A stretch of 64,000 nucleotides of DNA from positions 1,054,001 to 1,118,000 of the forward strand of contig NZ_JAHBOH010000001.1 in the NCBI RefSeq assembly GCF_018531375.1, given 5' to 3'. Source of the DNA: Cellulomonas fulva. GTDB lineage: Bacteria > Actinomycetota > Actinomycetes > Actinomycetales > Cellulomonadaceae. Each line of letters starts with the position of its first letter. Positions within the stretch are counted from its first letter, which is position 1. The notes under the pieces were generated by a model. The model had not been told where the DNA came from and did no database searches. It saw nothing but the letters and a program-made list of their open reading frames with translations. The position numbers and the translations under genes are program-made. Below are positions 51,212 through 59,518 of the stretch, piece by piece.

Positions 51212-52645
51212 TCAGTCGTCCAGGTGCGCGACGAGGGCCGCGGCCAGGCCGGTGTAACCGGCCGGCGTGAGCTGCTGCAGGCGCGCGGCGACGTCGGCCG
51301 GCAGGCCCAGGCCGCCGATGAACTCCCGCATGTCGTCGGCGGTGAGCCGTCGGCCGCGCGTGAGCTCCTTGAGCCGCTCGTACGGGTTCTCCATGCCGGT
51401 GACGCCCGCGACCGAGGCGGCGCGCATGGCCGACTGCACGGGCTCGCCCAGCACCTCCCAGTTCTCGTCCAGCTCGCGCGCGAGCAGGTCCGCGTCGACG
51501 GACAGGGCGCGCAGGCCCCGTCGTACGTTGTCGATCGCGAGCAGGCCGTGGCCGAACGCGGGACCGATGTTGCGCTGCGTGGTGGAGTCCGTGAGGTCGC
51601 GCTGCAGCCGCGACGTGACCAGCGTGGCGGCGAGCGTGTCCAGCAGGGCCGACGAGATCTCGAGGTTGGCCTCGGCGTTCTCGAACCGGATCGGGTTGAC
51701 CTTGTGCGGCATGGTCGACGAGCCGGTGGCGCCCGCGACGGGGATCTGCGTGAACACCCCGCGCGAGATGTACGTCCACACGTCGGTGGCCAGGTTGTGC
51801 AGCACGCGGTTGAACCGTGCGACGTCGGCGTACAGCTCGGCCTGCCAGTCGTGCGACTCGATCTGCGTGGTCAGCGGGTTCCAGGTCAGGCCCAGGTGCT
51901 CGACGAACGTGCGCGAGACCTGCTCCCAGTCGGCACCCGGCACCGCGACGACGTGCGCGCCGTACGTGCCGGTCGCGCCGTTGACCTTGCCCAGGAACTC
52001 GTCGGCCCCGATGCGGCGCAGCTGCCGGCGCAGGCGGTGGGCCAGCACCGCGAGCTCCTTGCCGAGCGTGGTCGGCGTGGCGGGCTGGCCGTGGGTCAGG
52101 GCGAGCAGCGGCTGCTCGGCGTGCTCGCGGGCCAGGGCCGCGACCTCGTCGGACAGGGCCGTGGCCGCCGGCAGCCAGACCTCCTGCACCGCGCCGCGGA
52201 CCATGAGCGCGTAGGACAGGTTGTTGACGTCCTCGCTGGTGCACGCGAAGTGCACCAGCTCGCCGACGGACGGCAGGACGGTCTCGCCCAGCACGCCCGG
52301 CGCGGCCTCGAGGCGGCGCTTGAGGAAGTACTCGACGGCCTTCACGTCGTGCACGGTGACGCGCTCGATCTCGGCCAACTCGGCGATCTCGTCGGGCCCG
52401 AACGTCGCGACGACGTCCCGCAGGTACGCCTGCTCGGCGTCGCTCAGCGCCGGGGCGCCGGGGACCACGGCGTGCGTGGTCAGGTGGATCAGCCACTCGA
52501 CCTCGACGTGCACGCGCGCCCGGTTGAGCGCGGCCTCGGACAGGTGGTCGACGAGCGGGGCCACCGCCGGGCGGTAGCGGCCGTCGAGCGGGCCCAGGGC
52601 GATCGGCGGGGTCACGTCGGCGAGGCTCACGCGCGCGGAGGTCAT
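51212..52645 (-). CDS. purB: Adenylosuccinate lyase PurB
   Basis: A 477-residue fumarase-superfamily enzyme acting twice in purine synthesis (SAICAR to AICAR and adenylosuccinate to AMP). GSSTMPHKVNPIRFENAE is the superfamily signature; CTSEDVNNLSYAL, LTHGQPATPTTLGKEL and SRLQRDLTDSTTQRN supply active-site residues. Length and the LGPLDGRYRP start fit the E. coli PurB type. ATG 52645 was chosen over upstream frame extension, which is low-complexity. It is divergent from the DUF4129 operon. Confidence 0.95.
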   Translation of the reverse strand: MTSARVSLADVTPPIALGPLDGRYRPAVAPLVDHLSEAALNRARVHVEVEWLIHLTTHAVVPGAPALSDAEQAYLRDVVATFGPDEIAELAEIERVTVHDVKAVEYFLKRRLEAAPGVLGETVLPSVGELVHFACTSEDVNNLSYALMVRGAVQEVWLPAATALSDEVAALAREHAEQPLLALTHGQPATPTTLGKELAVLAHRLRRQLRRIGADEFLGKVNGATGTYGAHVVAVPGADWEQVSRTFVEHLGLTWNPLTTQIESHDWQAELYADVARFNRVLHNLATDVWTYISRGVFTQIPVAGATGSSTMPHKVNPIRFENAEANLEISSALLDTLAATLVTSRLQRDLTDSTTQRNIGPAFGHGLLAIDNVRRGLRALSVDADLLARELDENWEVLGEPVQSAMRAASVAGVTGMENPYERLKELTRGRRLTADDMREFIGGLGLPADVAARLQQLTPAGYTGLAAALVAHLDD

Positions 52646-52768
52646 GCGGTCATCATCCCAGGCGGCCCGGGGGCCGGGCGGCGGGCGTCCGCGGGCCAGA
52701 CGCACCGGGGTGATTCGCCCGCGGTGTCGTCGGGTGTGGGCGGGGGTCGTTACGGTGGGCCGCCGGGA

Positions 52769-52841
52769 CGACGAGGCAGCACGACGAGGCAGCACGACGA
52801 GGCGGGTCGACGAGCCGGAGGACGAGCCGGAGGACGAGCCG
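52769..52841. repeat. Short tandem repeats upstream of DUF4129 operon
   Basis: A 13-base unit cacgacgaggcag (about 2.5 copies, 52769-52803) is followed by a 12-base unit gacgagccggag (about 3 copies, 52809-52841). They lie in the 231-base gap between purB and the DUF4129 operon, which holds no gene. Confidence 0.7.
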
Positions 52842-52876
52842 GTCGACGGACCGGTCCACGAGGCAGGGAGCGCCAG

Positions 52877-53677
52877 GTGCCGAGGGACGCACGACGAGCG
52901 GTGCTGCTCGCGGGCGTGCTCGTGGCCCTCGCGGTGCTCGGTGCGGCGCTCGCGGGTCCGCTGGAGCTGCGGTCGCGGCCCGGCGCCCTGATCTCGATCC
53001 CCGTGGACCTGCCGACGCGCGAGGTGCCCACGCCGCGGCCGCGGCCCACCGCGGTGGAGCTCACCGACGCGACCACGGACATGCCGCCGTGGCTCTCGGC
53101 GCTGGTGCTCGTTGTGCTGCTGTCGATCATCGCGTTCGTGGGCGCGAAGGCCGCGCGGCGCGTGCGGCAGTGGCTCGAGGACCAGCGCGTCCCGGCGGTG
53201 GACGACGACGCGCCTCCCGGCGACCTGCTCGGCGACGTGGCCGACCTGGCGCGTCCCGCGCTGTCCGCGGGGCTCGACCACGCGGTGCTCGAGCTCGACC
53301 GCGACGTGCCGCCGAGCGACGCCGTGGTCGCCGCGTGGATCGCGCTCGAGGGGTCGGCCGAGCGCAGCGGCCTCGTGCGCGACCCCGCGCAGACCGCGTC
53401 GGAGTTCACGCTCGACCTGCTGGACGCGACCGAGGCCGACGGCGCGGCGAGCCGCGAGCTGCTGGGCCTGTACCTGGCCGCCCGGTTCTCCGAGCACCCG
53501 CTCGAGGCGGCGGACGTCGCGCGCGCTCGTCGTGCGCTCGAGGTGATCGGACGCGGCGTGCGGCGGCTGCGCCACGAGGTCTCGGCGGAGCCGGGCGGCA
53601 CCACGTCCGACGAGGCCGCTCCCGCCGCCGTGCACGAGGACCACGCGCCCGGGGCCGGCCCGCGGGGGTCGTCGTGA
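52877..53677 (+). CDS. DUF4129 domain membrane protein
   Basis: A 266-residue protein with an N-terminal membrane helix (about 8-28), a second one (about 73-95) and a cytosolic C-terminal DUF4129 region (about 140-245) with VVAAWIALEGSAERSGLVRD and ASEFTLDLLDA. DUF4129 typically accompanies MoxR and DUF58 proteins, and often a transglutaminase, in cell-envelope clusters. GTG 52877 follows ggcagggagcgcc. Translationally coupled to the next gene (GTGA). Confidence 0.82.
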   Translation: MPRDARRAVLLAGVLVALAVLGAALAGPLELRSRPGALISIPVDLPTREVPTPRPRPTAVELTDATTDMPPWLSALVLVVLLSIIAFVGAKAARRVRQWLEDQRVPAVDDDAPPGDLLGDVADLARPALSAGLDHAVLELDRDVPPSDAVVAAWIALEGSAERSGLVRDPAQTASEFTLDLLDATEADGAASRELLGLYLAARFSEHPLEAADVARARRALEVIGRGVRRLRHEVSAEPGGTTSDEAAPAAVHEDHAPGAGPRGSS

Positions 53678-54273
53678 CCGGGCCGGGGGCGCGGCCGGCG
53701 CCGCGCGGCCTCGGCCGGTGGTGGCGGCGGTGGTGGCGCGAGGTCGTGACGTTCGTCGTCACCTTCGGCGTGTGCCTGGGCTTCTCGTTCACCGTCGCGT
53801 CCGCGCTGGTGGTGGCAGTCGCGGTCGGGGTGCTGGCGATGATCGTGGTCCGGCTCGAGACGGACGTCGAGCCCGACCCGGAGCCCGAGCAGCGGATCTC
53901 GCGCGACGGCTCGCGCGGCGACCTGCAGGACCTCGCGTGGGCGATGGTCGGTCGCGACGGCCGGGCCGGCGAGCGTGCGCTGCGTCGGCTGCGGGAGATC
54001 GCGCGCGTGCGCCTCGCCCGGCACGGCGCGGACCTCGACGACCCCGCCGACGACGAGCGGCTGCGCGCCCTGGTCGGCGGCCGGGGGCTGGCGACGCTGC
54101 GCCGGCGCACCGCCCCGCTGCCCTCCGTGGGCGACCTGACGGCCACCCTCGCGGCCCTGGAACGCCTCGGACCTCGCCCGGTCGATCGCCCGGTCGAGCA
54201 TTCCGCGGAGGGGCCGTCCCCCGATCCCGCCGGCCGCCCCGCCCGCACCCGCCTCACCAGGAGGAACCGATGA
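53674..54273 (+). CDS. Membrane protein of MoxR-DUF58 operon
   Basis: A 199-residue protein: a Trp/Arg-rich start (GRWWRRWWREVV), two close membrane segments (about 23-60) and a cytosolic tail with an Arg-rich helix (about 80-115). No domain recognised, but such a gene commonly sits between DUF4129 and MoxR in actinobacteria. GTG 53674 overlaps the preceding stop; its end overlaps the MoxR start by four bases. Confidence 0.75.
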   Translation: MTGPGARPAPRGLGRWWRRWWREVVTFVVTFGVCLGFSFTVASALVVAVAVGVLAMIVVRLETDVEPDPEPEQRISRDGSRGDLQDLAWAMVGRDGRAGERALRRLREIARVRLARHGADLDDPADDERLRALVGGRGLATLRRRTAPLPSVGDLTATLAALERLGPRPVDRPVEHSAEGPSPDPAGRPARTRLTRRNR

Positions 54274-55349
54274 CCCAGCCGACCGTGCCCGAGCCGGCGA
54301 TGCCCGAGCCGGCTGTGCCCGAGCCAGCGGTGACCCAGCCTGCGGTGGCCCAGTCCGCGCTGCCCGTCCCGGAGGTCGCCGAGCGCGGCCGGGCGGTGCT
54401 CGACGAGGTCGCCACCGCGGTCGTCGGGATGCGCGAGCCCCTGACCGTCGCGCTCGCCGCGATCCTGGCCGGCGGCCACGTGCTGTTCGAGGACGTGCCC
54501 GGGCTCGGCAAGACGCTCGCGGCCCGCTCGCTGGCCACCGCGCTCGGCCTCGACTTCCACCGGGTGCAGTGCACGCCGGACCTGCTGCCGTCGGACATCA
54601 CGGGGTCCTCGGTGTTCGACCCGGCGACGACGTCGTTCGAGTTCCGCCCCGGCCCCGTCTTCGCCGGCCTGCTGCTCGCCGACGAGATCAACCGGACGGC
54701 GCCCAAGACCCAGTCCGCGCTGCTCGAGGCGATGGCCGAGCGGCAGGTCACGGTCGACGGGGTGACGCGGCGGCTGCCGGACCCGTTCCACGTGGTCGCC
54801 ACGTCCAACCCGGTCGAGTACGAGGGGACCTACCCGCTGCCGGAGGCGCAGCTCGACCGCTTCATGGTCCGGCTGGCCGTCGGCTACCCGGAGCACGGCG
54901 CGGAGGTCGACGTGCTCGCGCGGCGGTTGGCCCGGCGCCAGGAGGCGGCACCCGTGCGGCAGGTGGTCGACGCCGCCACGCTGCGCGCGATGCAGGCCGG
55001 GGTGGAGGCCGTGACGGTCGACCACGACGTGCTGGCCTACTGCGTCGACCTCGCCGCGGCCACGCGGCGGCACGAGGCCGTCGAGGTCGGCGCGTCGCCG
55101 CGTGGCTCCCAGGCGCTCGTGCTCGTCGCGCGCGCCGTGGCCGTGCTCGCGGGTCGCGACTTCGTGGCTCCCGAGGACGTGAAGGCCGTCGGCGTCGCGA
55201 CGCTCGCGCACCGGCTGTCGCTCACGCCTCAGGCGTGGGCGAGCGGCCTGGCCCCGCAGCGCGTGGTCGGCGAGGTGCTGCAGCACGTACCGGGGCCGAC
55301 GACCGCGCGCCGGGCGGGCGACGCCGGCGGGGTGGGCGCCGCGCGATGA
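54270..55349 (+). CDS. MoxR family AAA+ ATPase
   Basis: A 359-residue MoxR-type ATPase (AAA_3), thought to act as a chaperone in activating envelope or secreted complexes. Walker A DVPGLGKT is at 75-82, Walker B LLLADEI at 134-140, followed by NRTAPKTQSALLEAMAE and the sensor region ATSNPVEYEGTYPLPEAQLDR. The first 35 residues are a PEP/PAV-rich tail made of a short DNA repeat. ATG 54270 follows accaggaggaaccg and overlaps the upstream gene. Confidence 0.93.
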   Translation: MTQPTVPEPAMPEPAVPEPAVTQPAVAQSALPVPEVAERGRAVLDEVATAVVGMREPLTVALAAILAGGHVLFEDVPGLGKTLAARSLATALGLDFHRVQCTPDLLPSDITGSSVFDPATTSFEFRPGPVFAGLLLADEINRTAPKTQSALLEAMAERQVTVDGVTRRLPDPFHVVATSNPVEYEGTYPLPEAQLDRFMVRLAVGYPEHGAEVDVLARRLARRQEAAPVRQVVDAATLRAMQAGVEAVTVDHDVLAYCVDLAAATRRHEAVEVGASPRGSQALVLVARAVAVLAGRDFVAPEDVKAVGVATLAHRLSLTPQAWASGLAPQRVVGEVLQHVPGPTTARRAGDAGGVGAAR

Positions 55350-56677
55350 CGACCTCCGGCACGCGCCTGCCCGACCGCGGCCACGGGCCGTGGTCGCGGT
55401 CGCGCACGACCGCGCTCGGCGCGATCGTCGGGGGCGTGCTGCTGGTCGCCGGTGCGCTCGGCGGCCGGCCGGACCTCGCGGCACTCGGCGCGCCGCTCGT
55501 CGTCTGGGCCGTCTGGGCGTGGTCGCGGCGGCCGGCGACGGACGTGGTGGTGCGGCTGGGGCCGCCCGACGAGGCGCGCGGGGAGTCGGGCGACCTGCGC
55601 GCGGCGGTGCGCCTGGACGCGCCGCCGGGGACGGGCGCGGTGGTGCTCACCGTGCGCCGCAGCAACCGGCGCCAGGCCGAGGCGGTCGTGCGCGTGCGCG
55701 GCAGCCGGACCGTGCCGCTCGCGGTGCACACCGTGCGGACCGGGCCGCAGACGGTCGCCGAGGTCGACGCGATCGGGCTGGGCGTGGGCGCGGCGAGCGT
55801 CTCCGAGCCGGTGGACCCGGCCGCGAGCTCCGCCCTGGTACTGCCCGCGCCCCGGCCGCTCGGCGCGCTGCCCCTGCCGCCGCGGCTGCGGGGGCTGTCC
55901 GGCGGGCACGAGTCGCGTCGGCCCGGGGAGGGCGGCGGCCTGCGGGACGTGCACCCCTACACGCCGGGCGACCGGCTGCGCCGCATCGACTGGCGCGTCA
56001 CCGCGCGGCGGTCCCCGCAGCTGCAGGAGCTGTACGTGCGGCGCGAGCACGCGCTCGCGGAGGCCGTCGTCGTGCTCGTCGTCGACTCGCGGGACGACGT
56101 GGGACCCGACCCGCGCACCTGGCGCGGCTCGGTGCGGCCGCGCGCGCAGGACCCGACGTCGCTCGACCTGGCACGGCAGGCCGCGACCTCGGTCGCGCAG
56201 GCGTTCCTCGAGCAGGGGGACCGCGTGGGGCTGGACGACCTGGGCGCGGTGCGTCGCCCGCTGCCGCCCGGCGGGGGCCGACGGCAGCTCGACCGGATCC
56301 GCAACGCGCTCGCGCTGACCCACCCGGAGGGCGAGCCGATGCGCCGCGTCCGGGCACCCCAGCTGCCGTCCGGCGCGCTGGTCCTGGTGTTCTCCACGTT
56401 CCTCGACGACGCGGCGGCACTGGCCGCGGCGCAGTGGCGCCGGGCCGGGCACCGGGTGGTCGCCGTCGACGTCCTGCCGACGCTGCGCGAGGGCGCCCTG
56501 CACGACCGCGAGCGTCTGGCGATGCGGTTCGTGCGGATGGCGCGCGAGGACCGGCTGGCGGCCGTGACCGACGCCGACGTCGAGCTCGTCACCTGGCGGG
56601 ACGCCCCGCAGGTCGCGCTCGCCGGGCTCGCCCGGCGCACGCACCGTCGCGCGGGCGCCGGGGCGGGGGCGCGGTGA
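55346..56677 (+). CDS. DUF58 domain protein
   Basis: A 443-residue protein with two N-terminal membrane segments (about 25-65) and a DUF58 core at about 215-260: GEGGGLRDVHPYTPGDRLRR then IDWRVTARR, followed by a VWA-like domain (AVVVLVVDSRDDVG) that ends by residue 425. Partner of MoxR ATPases in these operons; the metal-binding VWA fold may receive the MoxR action. ATG 55346 overlaps moxR by four bases. Confidence 0.92.
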   Translation: MTTSGTRLPDRGHGPWSRSRTTALGAIVGGVLLVAGALGGRPDLAALGAPLVVWAVWAWSRRPATDVVVRLGPPDEARGESGDLRAAVRLDAPPGTGAVVLTVRRSNRRQAEAVVRVRGSRTVPLAVHTVRTGPQTVAEVDAIGLGVGAASVSEPVDPAASSALVLPAPRPLGALPLPPRLRGLSGGHESRRPGEGGGLRDVHPYTPGDRLRRIDWRVTARRSPQLQELYVRREHALAEAVVVLVVDSRDDVGPDPRTWRGSVRPRAQDPTSLDLARQAATSVAQAFLEQGDRVGLDDLGAVRRPLPPGGGRRQLDRIRNALALTHPEGEPMRRVRAPQLPSGALVLVFSTFLDDAAALAAAQWRRAGHRVVAVDVLPTLREGALHDRERLAMRFVRMAREDRLAAVTDADVELVTWRDAPQVALAGLARRTHRRAGAGAGAR

Positions 56678-57222
56678 GCGCCTGGACCCGCGTGCGCGGG
56701 GGCGGTGCGCCGCCGGAGGCCGAGCTCGAGCTGGACCGCGCCGTGCCGGCCGCCGTGGTGCACGCCGGCACCGTGCTGCTGGTCGCCGCGATGCTGCTCG
56801 TGGGGTGGAGCACCGCACGCCCGCTCGGTGCGGCGGCCGTGCTCGTCGCCCTGGTGCTGGGGGCCGTCGTCGTCCTGCTGCCGCGCGCGGCGCTCGCGGG
56901 CGGGGCGCTCGTGCTCGTCGGGGTCGAGGTGCTGGTCGGCTCGCCGTCGGTGCCCCAGGTGCTGGCCCTGGTGCTGCTGGTGCACGCCGCCGTCTGGGCG
57001 TGCTCGCTCGCCGCGCGGGTCCCGCGCCGCGCCCGGGTCGAGGTGGGCGTGCTCGTCGACGGCGCGCGCGAGGCGCTGCCGGTGCAGGTGGGCGCCCAGG
57101 TGCTCGCGCTCGTCGCGCTGCTGCTGGGCGGCGCGGACGTGGTGGCGGGCGACGTGTGGCGCGTCGTCGGCCTCGCGGCGGTGGCGGGCGCGGTGCTGCT
57201 GGTCCTCCCGCGCCTCGACTGA
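56674..57222 (+). CDS. Membrane protein, last gene of MoxR-DUF58 operon
   Basis: A 182-residue protein with about six Ala/Val/Leu-rich membrane segments (from about 28, 50, 72, 92, 132 and 158). No family recognised. GTG 56674 overlaps the DUF58 stop by four bases, so it belongs to the operon. The usual transglutaminase-like member is not present. The gene converges with the holin-family gene; a short hairpin (gccggcg/cgccggc, 57238-57255) lies between the two. Confidence 0.7.
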   Translation: MSAWTRVRGGGAPPEAELELDRAVPAAVVHAGTVLLVAAMLLVGWSTARPLGAAAVLVALVLGAVVVLLPRAALAGGALVLVGVEVLVGSPSVPQVLALVLLVHAAVWACSLAARVPRRARVEVGVLVDGAREALPVQVGAQVLALVALLLGGADVVAGDVWRVVGLAAVAGAVLLVLPRLD

Positions 57223-57244
57223 GCCGAGCCGGAACCGGCCGGCG

Positions 57245-57631
57245 TCAGCGCCGGCGGCTCTCCGGGATCAGGATCGACAGGGCGAAGCTGACGATCGAGA
57301 TGATCAGCGCGCCGCCGACCGCCCACCAGAAGCTCTCGATCTGCAGGCCCCAGTCGGTGAACTCGGTGATCCACGCCGTGAGCATGAGCATCAGCGCGTT
57401 GACGACGAGCGTGAACAGCCCGAGCGTGAGGATGTAGAGCGGGATCGACAGGATCTGCACGATCGGCTTGACCACCGCGTTGACGATCCCGAACACCAGC
57501 GCGATGCCGAGGATGATCAGCGCCTTCTTGCCGGCGTCACCGTCGTCGCCGACGACGTCGAGGCCGGACAGCAGGAGCGTGGCGAGCCAGATGGCGACGC
57601 CGTTGATGAGGACGCGGATGACGAAGGCCAT
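57245..57631 (-). CDS. Phage holin family 4_2-like membrane protein
   Basis: A 128-residue protein with four membrane segments and the pattern of the chromosomal holin-4_2 (YvlD-like) group: LINGVAIWLATLLLSGLDV, ALVFGIVNAVVKPIVQILSI and FTLVVNALMLMLTAWI. Despite the name, it is a common chromosomal membrane protein in actinobacteria, and no phage genes are near. Role unknown, perhaps membrane stress. Start ATG 57631 is close to the divergent hisC. Confidence 0.88.
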   Translation of the reverse strand: MAFVIRVLINGVAIWLATLLLSGLDVVGDDGDAGKKALIILGIALVFGIVNAVVKPIVQILSIPLYILTLGLFTLVVNALMLMLTAWITEFTDWGLQIESFWWAVGGALIISIVSFALSILIPESRRR

Positions 57632-57714
57632 GCCCCGATCCTGCCAGGCGACGGCCCCGCCCGTGCGGTGACCGGGTGGGCGGGCGCGGCGGCCCGGGCT
57701 GGCATGCTGAGCGC

Positions 57715-58782
57715 GTGAGTCGCGTCCCGCTGCGCCGTGCCCTGTCCGACCTGCCCCCGTACGTCCCGGGCGGGCGCGCCCCGGTCGGCGCCGCGGCGTT
57801 CAAGCTCTCGTCGAACGAGAACCCGTACCCGCCGCTGCCGTCGGTCATGGCGGCCATCGCCGACGCCGCGGTCGACGTCAACCGCTACCCCGACATGTAC
57901 GCGACCGAGCTCACCGAGGCGATCGCGACCCGGCTGGGCGTGGCGCCGGAGGCCGTGGTTGCCGGGTGCGGGTCGGTGGCGGTGCTGGGTCACGTGCTGG
58001 CGACGGTGTGCGAGGCGGGCGACGAGGTCGTCTTCCCGTGGCGGTCGTTCGAGGCCTACCCCATCGCGGTCTCCCTCGCGGGGGCCGTGGGGGTGCGGGT
58101 GCCCGTCGCCGACGACGGCCGTCTCGACCTGCCTGCGCTGGCCGCGGCGGTGACGCCGCGCACGCGCGTGGTCCTGGTCTGCACGCCCAACAACCCGACC
58201 GGGCCGGCCGTGCACGCCGACGAGCTCGACGCGTTCCTCGACGCCGTCCCCTCCGACGTGCTCGTCGTGCTCGACGAGGCGTACGTCGAGTTCGTCCGCG
58301 ACCCGCAGGCGCCCGACGGGCTCGCCGTCTTCGCGGCCCACCCCAACGTCGTCCTGGTGCGCACCTTCTCCAAGGCGTACGGGCTGGCCGGGCTGCGCGT
58401 CGGCTACGCGGTGGCGCGGCCGCGGCTGGCGGCCGGCATCCGCGCGGCGTCCACGCCGTTCGGCGTCTCGCACGTCGCGCAGCTGGCCGGGGTCGCGTCG
58501 CTGCGGGCGCACGACGAGCTGATGGTGCGGGTCGAGGCGATCGTCGGGGAGCGCGCGCGGATGCTCATCGGGCTGCGCGCGCAGGGCTGGACCGTGCCGG
58601 ACTCGCAGGCGAACTTCGTCTGGCTGCCGCTCGGCGAGCGCTCCGCCGCGTTCGCGGACCAGTGCGCCCGGGCGGGCGTGATCGTGCGCCCGTTCGCCGG
58701 TGACGGCGTCCGGATCAGCGTCGGCGAGCCCGAGGCCACCGACCTCCTCCTCGAGTTCACGGCCACCACCACCCCCCGCTGA
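57715..58782 (+). CDS. hisC: HisC-like aminotransferase (histidinol-phosphate or phenylalanine)
   Basis: A 355-residue class I/II PLP aminotransferase. LSSNENPYPPLPSVMAAIA at the start, CTPNNPTGPAVHADEL, LDEAYVEFVRD and the cofactor lysine K220 in RTFSKAYGLAGLRVGY are all present. In actinobacteria this second HisC-type copy can act on phenylalanine (Pat), and such a gene commonly lies beside a 2-oxoacid dehydrogenase operon, as here; a role in aromatic or branched 2-oxoacids is therefore plausible. GTG 57715 follows gctgagcgc. Substrate choice is not proven. Confidence 0.85.
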   Translation: MSRVPLRRALSDLPPYVPGGRAPVGAAAFKLSSNENPYPPLPSVMAAIADAAVDVNRYPDMYATELTEAIATRLGVAPEAVVAGCGSVAVLGHVLATVCEAGDEVVFPWRSFEAYPIAVSLAGAVGVRVPVADDGRLDLPALAAAVTPRTRVVLVCTPNNPTGPAVHADELDAFLDAVPSDVLVVLDEAYVEFVRDPQAPDGLAVFAAHPNVVLVRTFSKAYGLAGLRVGYAVARPRLAAGIRAASTPFGVSHVAQLAGVASLRAHDELMVRVEAIVGERARMLIGLRAQGWTVPDSQANFVWLPLGERSAAFADQCARAGVIVRPFAGDGVRISVGEPEATDLLLEFTATTTPR

Positions 58783-58800
58783 CCCCGCCCCGGACCCAGC

Positions 58801-59340
58801 GCCTCGAGCTCGTCTGCTGGGTGCGAGAGCGCGGGTGTAGCGCGCGTTCTGGGACGAGGGTGACGACCTCGGCGGGTGGCGGGTGCGTGCTCGTCAGTTC
58901 CGCGCGGTGGGCGGCGAGGTCGTCAACTGGGTGCGAGAGCGCGGGTGTGGCGCGCGTTCTGGAGCGGGGGTGACGAGGTCGGCGGGTGGCGGGTGCGTGC
59001 TCGTCAGTTCCGCGCGGTGGGCGGCGAGGTCGTCAGCTGGGTGCGAGAGCGCGGGTGTGGCGCGCGATCTCGCGCGGGGGTGACGAGGTCGGCGGGTGGG
59101 GGCGTGAGCTCGTCAGTTCCGCGCGGTGGGGGGCGAGGTCGTCAGCTGGGTGCGAGAGCGCGGGTGCGGCGCGCGTTCTGGAGCGGGGGTGACGAGCTCG
59201 GCGCGTGGGGGCGCGTGCTCGTCAGTTCCGCGCGGTGGGGGGTGAGGTCGTCAGCTGGGTGCGAGAGCGCGGGTGCGGCGCGCGTTCTGGGACGAGGGTG
59301 ACGAGCTCGGCGGGTGGGGGTGCGAGCGCGTCAGCTGGGG
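58801..59340. repeat. 110-bp tandem repeat array
   Basis: About five direct copies of a 109-110 base unit. The string gtgcgagagcgcgggtg begins at 58821, 58931, 59041, 59150 and 59259, so the spacing is 110, 110, 109 and 109. Each unit also holds a tgacgag(g/c)tcggcg block and ctcgtcagttccgcgcg. The units drift by a few bases, and their length is not a multiple of three, so they are not coding. The 736-base gap between hisC and the E1alpha gene has no gene: the array fills most of it. Confidence 0.92.
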
Positions 59341-59417
59341 GCGGTCGGTGCGGCTCGACCGGTGCTGTGGTGGGTGGACAAGTCCGGCGGTAGAACGTTG
59401 TGGGAGGGCTTGCGCCT

Positions 59418-59452
59418 AACCTACGGATGCGTAGGCTACGGTGACGTAGGTT
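59418..59452 (+). promoter_or_regulatory. Multi-half-site operator before E1alpha gene
   Basis: aacctacg (59418-59425) is matched by its complement cgtaggtt (59445-59452), with further half-sites cgtagg at 59430-59435 and ctacg at 59436-59440. The nested palindromes of cctacg/cgtagg type resemble TetR-family operators of lipid and branched-acid metabolism in actinobacteria. It lies about 67 bases upstream of the start. No regulator gene is in view. Confidence 0.65.
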
Positions 59453-59518
59453 GGGTGATCGACCCCGCCCCACACGTCCGGCGCGGCCCACCGGCCGCCG
59501 CACGCGAAGGAGTACCGC

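Noticed and set aside
57245-57631. Prophage remnant, from the holin-family name
   Set aside because: The holin-4_2 group is a common chromosomal membrane family. No other phage gene, integrase or attachment site is visible.
58876-59301. Repeated protein encoded by the 110-bp array
   Set aside because: Unit length is 109-110 bases, so the frame shifts at each unit. Translations are Arg/Gly/Ser shadows and there is no ribosome site.
58801-59340. CRISPR array
   Set aside because: Repeats are contiguous 110-base units with no unique spacers, and no cas genes are nearby.
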